Assembly (NCBI GenBank): GCA_913030825.1
Contig: CAJWCU010000005.1
Location: 124,001-188,000, forward strand
From: an uncultured Rhodospirillaceae bacterium
Lineage (GTDB): Bacteria > Pseudomonadota > Alphaproteobacteria > Rhodospirillales > Casp-alpha2
Length of the DNA: 64,000 bases
Direction: 5' to 3'
The notes below the pieces were generated by a model. That model saw only the letters and a program-made list of their open reading frames with translations. It had not been told where the DNA came from and made no database searches. The position numbers were made by a program, and so were the translations under genes. Within the stretch, counting starts at the first letter, position 1, and the number at the start of each line of letters is the position of its first letter. This document shows, one piece after another, positions 59,454-64,000 of the stretch.

Positions 59454-60559
59454 CGGGCGAGCTTGGCCTTCGCGGCGTCCAGCCACCGCAGGGGGGCGGG
59501 CTTGCGCAGACGTCGGCGGCGGGACCGCGCCAGACGGTCCAGGCGCCGCGGATCGGCGGCCAATTCCTCGATCCGAACCCAGCGGTTCCATTCGACCACC
59601 GGCGACCAGGCCGGGTTGCTCAGATCGCAATTCGGCAGGCGGTAATGAAAGGTCGGCCGGGCTTTGATCAGGGAATCGTCCAGGCGCGAGACCACCCGGT
59701 CCTCGTCGAGATGGCGGAACAGAGGCAGCATATCCAGTTCACGATCACGCGTCGGATTGTGCTCCAGATAATCGTCGATCAATTGCACCTGATCGGGCGC
59801 GTAGTCCGGATCCAATACCTTCAGGACATAGTCCTTCGGAAACGGATCGGAATGAGGCAGCAAGCGACGCGTCATGTCGATATCGATCTCTTCACGCAGT
59901 CGGTCCGCCAAAACGAAATAGGCCCTGAGAAACCGCGCGATTTCCTGCGGGTTCAGCGTCGGCAGCTCCGGATTGAGATGCAGGCCGAAGCCATAAAGCG
60001 GATTGTCCGCCGTGCCCTTGGCCCCAGCCTCCCGCAGATCGTCCGTCAACGCCGCCGTCTGCCCCAATTCATCCCAGGGAATGGGCGGCGTGACGATCTC
60101 CACCGGGACGATGCCGATGACCGCCCGGCCCAGCGTATCGCGCGCGGCTCCCTGCAGGTCCCGGACCACGTCCTCCGGCAGAATCTTGGAAAGATCGATG
60201 GTCTTTTCATCGCCGCCGTCGGCGTCCTCACCGTGCACGATGCGCGCATCCAGTTCCACGACGAAAGCGCCGAACTCTGTATTTTCAATCCGCAGTCGAT
60301 GAGGATCGTCCACGGCGATCTCGCCGCCGAACCGCTTTTGGACAAGCGCGGCGGCGGCCGGCACGTCCAATCCCGCGAATTCGATTTCGACGCCGACACG
60401 GCGGGTTTCGCGCTCTTCCGTCTGGGGATGTGGCGGTCGATGGGGGGCAAGCCCCGGAACCTGGCCTTCGGCAGGCACGACGCCGCCGTCATTCGGACGG
60501 TTGCCGGGCGTCGTCTGCGAAGCAGCATTGGGCGATATGTCGCGGGGAATATCAGTCAT
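59450..60559 (-). CDS. Amidoligase enzyme family protein (COOH-NH2 ligase)
   Basis: ETRRVGVEIEFAGLD start motif, NTEFGAFVVELD, PVEIVTPPIPWDEL, YGFGLHLNPELPTLN; 4-bp overlap with the downstream amidotransferase. Confidence 0.82.
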   Translation of the reverse strand: MTDIPRDISPNAASQTTPGNRPNDGGVVPAEGQVPGLAPHRPPHPQTEERETRRVGVEIEFAGLDVPAAAALVQKRFGGEIAVDDPHRLRIENTEFGAFVVELDARIVHGEDADGGDEKTIDLSKILPEDVVRDLQGAARDTLGRAVIGIVPVEIVTPPIPWDELGQTAALTDDLREAGAKGTADNPLYGFGLHLNPELPTLNPQEIARFLRAYFVLADRLREEIDIDMTRRLLPHSDPFPKDYVLKVLDPDYAPDQVQLIDDYLEHNPTRDRELDMLPLFRHLDEDRVVSRLDDSLIKARPTFHYRLPNCDLSNPAWSPVVEWNRWVRIEELAADPRRLDRLARSRRRRLRKPAPLRWLDAAKAKLAR

Positions 60560-60723
60560 GAGACAGCGGAACGGCGGGTGTTTCGCCGCGACCAGGGGAG
60601 CCGTCCCGGGCGCAACATGGCGTTCTTACAGAGAAATATGGGGCCGACGACGCCGATATTCAAGGTGCGGCGCAGTTCAGACCACCACCACCCAGGCCAC
60701 AAACAGCGTAATCTCGGGGAAAG

Positions 60724-60768
60724 TGGTGGGCGCACAAGGACTCGAACCTTGGACCCGCTGATTAAGAG
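60724..60768 (-). pseudogene. 3' half of tRNA-Lys(CTT), truncated at the anticodon loop; probable att-site scar
   Basis: Minus strand CTCTTAATCAGCGGGTCCAAGGTTCGAGTCCTTGTGCGCCCACCA: anticodon loop, variable loop, perfect T arm, acceptor 3' strand and CCA; no matching 5' half follows. Confidence 0.88.
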
Positions 60769-60855
60769 ATTTCGGTGAAACGGCGGAAATCCACCGTTCT
60801 TTCCAACTCCCCAAACCGACTTGCATTCCATCAATCCCAACCGATGGAGAACAAG

Positions 60856-61194
60856 ATGAAAGCACAGAACGAAGACATTCAGCAGCACCTTAAGGAGCGG
60901 ACCATCTGCATCCGCATCTCCGCCGCACAGGAAAGCGTTATCCGGGCGGCCATGGACCGCGAAGGCGTAGCGTTCCTTAGCCGCTTCGTCCGCGCGGCCA
61001 TCCTCGACCTGGCGGAGCGGATTTTAACGCCAGTCGATTTAGATGCTTATAGTAAAGCCAAGGATTTGGAGGACGGGAAAGCCCGTCTCCGTCGAGCACT
61101 CCAGGAACTGGAATTGGAACGAGCGCGCGGAACGTCCTCGGTTGGATGGGCGCGCATATCCAATGTTATGGAGTTGGCACGTCAGCTTCTTTGA
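60856..61194 (+). CDS. Small ribbon-helix-helix / MobC-like protein
   Basis: ERTICIRISAAQESVIRAAMDREGVAFLSRFVRAAILDLAERIL resembles RHH/mobilisation accessory proteins; directly beside the tRNA fragment. Confidence 0.6.
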   Translation: MKAQNEDIQQHLKERTICIRISAAQESVIRAAMDREGVAFLSRFVRAAILDLAERILTPVDLDAYSKAKDLEDGKARLRRALQELELERARGTSSVGWARISNVMELARQLL

Positions 61195-61249
61195 GGTCAA
61201 ACTCTGCATGACCTAACACCGAGATCGTGACAGTTTTTGATCCACAAAA

Positions 61250-61328
61250 AGTCCGCCTTCCGCTTCACCGCTCCTTATCGAAACAATGCCTTGGCTCCTT
61301 TGACTCTTGTTTGATAAGGGGCGGACTT
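61250..61328. repeat. Long interrupted inverted repeat
   Basis: Arms AAGTCCGCC (61250-61258) and CCTTATCGAAAC (61273-61284) versus contiguous GTTTGATAAGGGGCGGACTT (61309-61328). Confidence 0.75.
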
Positions 61329-61458
61329 CGGATGGCGCACCCTTACGAGGATGTCCGAACAGGCGGAATGTTTCGAGCGAGTGACTCATAGATCAGTTCT
61401 TACCCAATATACTCTCAGGCCATCCGACACGGGGGCGTCGTGGAACACGAATTGTGGG

Positions 61459-62268
61459 TTAAGGTGCAACTGCCCCACCCACTGGATTGGGGACACAGAC
61501 ACGGTAGGTGGTGCTGCCGCGTCCCGCGGCGACCTCCGCAATGACGATCTCCATACCGTAGACACGGCTGAGCGTCTCCGACGACAGGATCTCGCCGGTC
61601 GTCCCGGCGGCGAACAAGCCGCCCGTTTCCATCAGCACGGCATCATCGGCGAAGCGAAGTGCATGGTCTGGATGGTGCGACGAGATCACGATGGTCCGCC
61701 CCGCATGGGACAGGCGGCTGATACAGTCGAGGACATGAAACTGATTGGCGAAATCCAGGCTTGCCGTCGGCTCGTCCATGAAGATCACCGGGGCTTCCTG
61801 AGCCAAGGCACGGGCGATCAGGACGAGCTGGCGCTGACCACCGCTGATGGCCGTGAAGGACCGCCCCGCCAGATCGGCGATGCGCAGTTCCGCAAGGGCC
61901 TCGCCGGCGACCCGACGGTCTCCGGCGCCCGGTGCCGCGAACATGCCGAGATGCGGAGCCCGGCCCATCAGCACCACATCCATCACCGAAAACGGAAAGT
62001 AGCCTTCGACCACTTGGGGAACGTAGGCGACGCGTTTGGCGACCTCGCCCCGGGGCAGACCGGCAAGGTCGTCGCCGTCGATCAGCACCTGCCCGCCCTG
62101 GGGTTTCAGCAATCCCAGGAGGGTTCGAAACAGTGTCGTCTTGCCGCAGCCGTTGGGGCCCAACAGCGCCGTCACCCGCCCGCCCCGAACCGTCAGGTTC
62201 ATGTCGCGCCCCACCGGATACCCCGGATACCCGGTCGCCAGGGCGCGGGTTTCGATCGTCAACGCCAT
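61459..62268 (-). CDS. Iron(III)-siderophore/cobalamin-type ABC transporter ATP-binding protein (FecE/BtuD-like)
   Basis: LLGPNGCGKTTLFRTLLGLLKPQGGQVLIDGDDL, VAYVPQ, ISGGQRQLVLIARALAQEAPVIFMDEPTASLD. Confidence 0.93.
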   Translation of the reverse strand: MALTIETRALATGYPGYPVGRDMNLTVRGGRVTALLGPNGCGKTTLFRTLLGLLKPQGGQVLIDGDDLAGLPRGEVAKRVAYVPQVVEGYFPFSVMDVVLMGRAPHLGMFAAPGAGDRRVAGEALAELRIADLAGRSFTAISGGQRQLVLIARALAQEAPVIFMDEPTASLDFANQFHVLDCISRLSHAGRTIVISSHHPDHALRFADDAVLMETGGLFAAGTTGEILSSETLSRVYGMEIVIAEVAAGRGSTTYRVCVPNPVGGAVAP

Positions 62269-63299
62269 GACAGCCTCGCCCGGGCGAGGACCCACAGGAA
62301 CAGCGGCGCGCCGACGAAGGCATTGAGAACGCCCAAGGGAATTTCCACGGTCGTCGCGGCGCGGGCCAGCGTATCGACCCCCAGAAGGTAGATCGCCCCC
62401 AACAGAATCGTCGCCGGCAACAGGCGTGAGAACTCGGGCCCGACGAGAAAACGGGCCATATGCGGGATGATCAGCCCGACCCAGCCGATGGTCCCGGCGA
62501 TGGCGACAACGGCCGACGTCGCAAGCGTGGCGCAGACCACCAGGACCAGGCGCAGGCGTTCCGTATCGACGCCCAGGGCCCGCGCTTCATCGTCGCCGAG
62601 GGACATCAGATTGACCCGCCAGCGCAGGAACAACAGCGGCACAAGCCCCAGGGCCACGGCAGGCCAGGCCGTGGCAAGGTCGGCGAAGGTGACCCCGGCG
62701 AGCGAGCCCATCAGCCAAAACGTGATCGCCGGCAACTGATCGTAGGGGTCGGCGAGATAGGTCAGCACGGCGATCCCCGCCCCCATAACTGCGCCGATCA
62801 CCACCCCGGCGAGAACCAGGACCAGGATCGGATCGTGCGCCCCCCGCACGGCGCGGGCCACGGAATAGACCAATGTCACGGCCCCCAGCCCGAACACGAA
62901 GGCCATGGCCTGGATCGCGGCGACGGGCAGCGACAGGAAGATCGCCAGGACCGCGCCCAGACCGGCGCCCGACGTCACGCCCAGGATATCGGGGGCGACA
63001 AGGGGATTGCGGAACACGGACTGATAGGTCGCCCCGGCGGCCGACAACGCCACGCCGACCAGCAGGGCCGCCGTCAGGCGCGGCACCCGGATGTCCAGAA
63101 CCACGGCGCGGGCGCTGTCGCCCAAGTCTCGCGGCAGGCCGGTCATGCCTTCCCAAAGAATGCGGGCGACGTCGATCATGGAGACGGGATACCGGCCGAC
63201 CGTGGCGGCGGCGAAGAACAACATCGCCACGGCGCCGAGCCCGAGGCCGTAGCCGAGCGCCCTGCGAGTCCAGACCGCCGCTGTTTCCCCGCCCGTCAT
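62259..63299 (-). CDS. Iron/cobalamin ABC transporter permease (FecCD family)
   Basis: IRVPRLTAALLVGVALSAAGATYQSVFRNPLVAPDILGVTSGAGLGAVLAI; GTIGWVGLIIPHMARFLVGPEFSRLLP. ATG at 63299. Confidence 0.94.
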   Translation of the reverse strand: MTGGETAAVWTRRALGYGLGLGAVAMLFFAAATVGRYPVSMIDVARILWEGMTGLPRDLGDSARAVVLDIRVPRLTAALLVGVALSAAGATYQSVFRNPLVAPDILGVTSGAGLGAVLAIFLSLPVAAIQAMAFVFGLGAVTLVYSVARAVRGAHDPILVLVLAGVVIGAVMGAGIAVLTYLADPYDQLPAITFWLMGSLAGVTFADLATAWPAVALGLVPLLFLRWRVNLMSLGDDEARALGVDTERLRLVLVVCATLATSAVVAIAGTIGWVGLIIPHMARFLVGPEFSRLLPATILLGAIYLLGVDTLARAATTVEIPLGVLNAFVGAPLFLWVLARARLSWR

Positions 63300-64000
63300 G
63301 GTTTGTAGGGATTTCCGGGATTGCTGCCCGGCCCCATGATCCGGGCCAGAAGATCGCCGTCCATGTCCAGGTGGTAAAAGAAGGAATAGAAATCGCAGGC
63401 CCGATCCTCGAGCGCGCCCAGGAAACGGTCGGGGTAGAGCACCGCGAGCAGCCAATAGAGCCCGATCAGCCGGTTGGCCGAGGGCGGCCGATCGAACCAC
63501 CCCCAGGGAATGGTCGGCGACAGATAGACCCGCCCGGCCTTGACCGCGCGCAAGGTCTTCCAAACGTCATGCGTCCAGACCAGTTCGAAGAAATTCGGGT
63601 CGGTCGTCAAAATCACGTCCGGGTCCCACCCGAGCACCTGTTCGAGCGACACCTTGGTCAACCCGCCTTCGCCTGCCGCTTCGGCAACGTTGACCGCCCC
63701 CGCATGGCCGAGCAATTCGACATTGATTGATCCCTTGAGACCCGTTTGCAGGCCGTCCGCCCCCCGCCCGTAATAGACCCGCGGCGGCGAGGCCCCCGCA
63801 AGGGATGCCCGCGCCGCGGCCAGTTCGACGATGATTTTCTCCGCCCTGGCGGCGCAGGCCCGGCCCCGGTCCGGCCTGCCGATCAGGTCGCCGACGGTCA
63901 GGAAGGATTTCGGAATGTTGTCGAAGCGGCCGTCGATCAAGGCATAGGGGATGCCGGTCTGTGCCTGCACCCGGTCGGCAAGGGAGACATAGGTGGGTTT
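63296..64000 (-). CDS. Iron/cobalamin-type ABC transporter substrate-binding protein (5' end beyond window)
   Basis: WDPDVILTTDPNFFELV, VKAGRVYLSPTIPWGWFDRPPSANRLIGLYWL; frame stays open to 64000 (KPTYVSLADRVQAQTGIPYALIDGRFD). Confidence 0.85.
   Translation of the reverse strand, partial: KPTYVSLADRVQAQTGIPYALIDGRFDNIPKSFLTVGDLIGRPDRGRACAARAEKIIVELAAARASLAGASPPRVYYGRGADGLQTGLKGSINVELLGHAGAVNVAEAAGEGGLTKVSLEQVLGWDPDVILTTDPNFFELVWTHDVWKTLRAVKAGRVYLSPTIPWGWFDRPPSANRLIGLYWLLAVLYPDRFLGALEDRACDFYSFFYHLDMDGDLLARIMGPGSNPGNPYKP

Overview
GC-rich (about 63-65% by eye) bacterial chromosome, most likely an alphaproteobacterium of Rhodospirillales type (inferred from gene families and order, not tested). 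From left to right: (1) the dcw cell-wall/division cluster on the minus strand (mraZ-rsmH-ftsL-ftsI-murE-murF-mraY-murD-ftsW), with an eight-unit 10-bp-phased TGGG/TGGA array upstream of mraZ; (2) type-A RNase P RNA; (3) ampD, a DjlA-like gene and assorted metabolic genes (2-hydroxyacid dehydrogenase, fused HyuA/HyuB, TolC, threonine-dehydratase-like, FNR-type regulator); (4) an apparent oxalate locus of tctC-B-A, GntR, oxc, frc, a formyl-THF-hydrolase-like protein, fhs, uspA, an FAH-family gene and a PanE-like gene; (5) a complete C-P lyase locus (phnGHIJKL, phnM, phnF, phnCDE, DUF1045) with recognisable PHO boxes and a PhnF-like operator; (6) a 1739-aa hybrid histidine kinase with five PAS-like regions plus a single-domain response regulator; (7) a DppD/DppF ATPase pair without permeases; (8) a small gene behind a strong Fur box; (9) an amidoligase plus class-I glutamine amidotransferase pair; (10) a truncated 3' half of tRNA-Lys(CTT) marking an integration scar; (11) a Fec/Btu-type ABC importer running off the right edge. 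The best candidates for undescribed biology are the formyltransferase inside the oxalate cluster, the amidoligase/amidotransferase pair, the shared GTATAC operator-like motif, and the expanded MraZ array.
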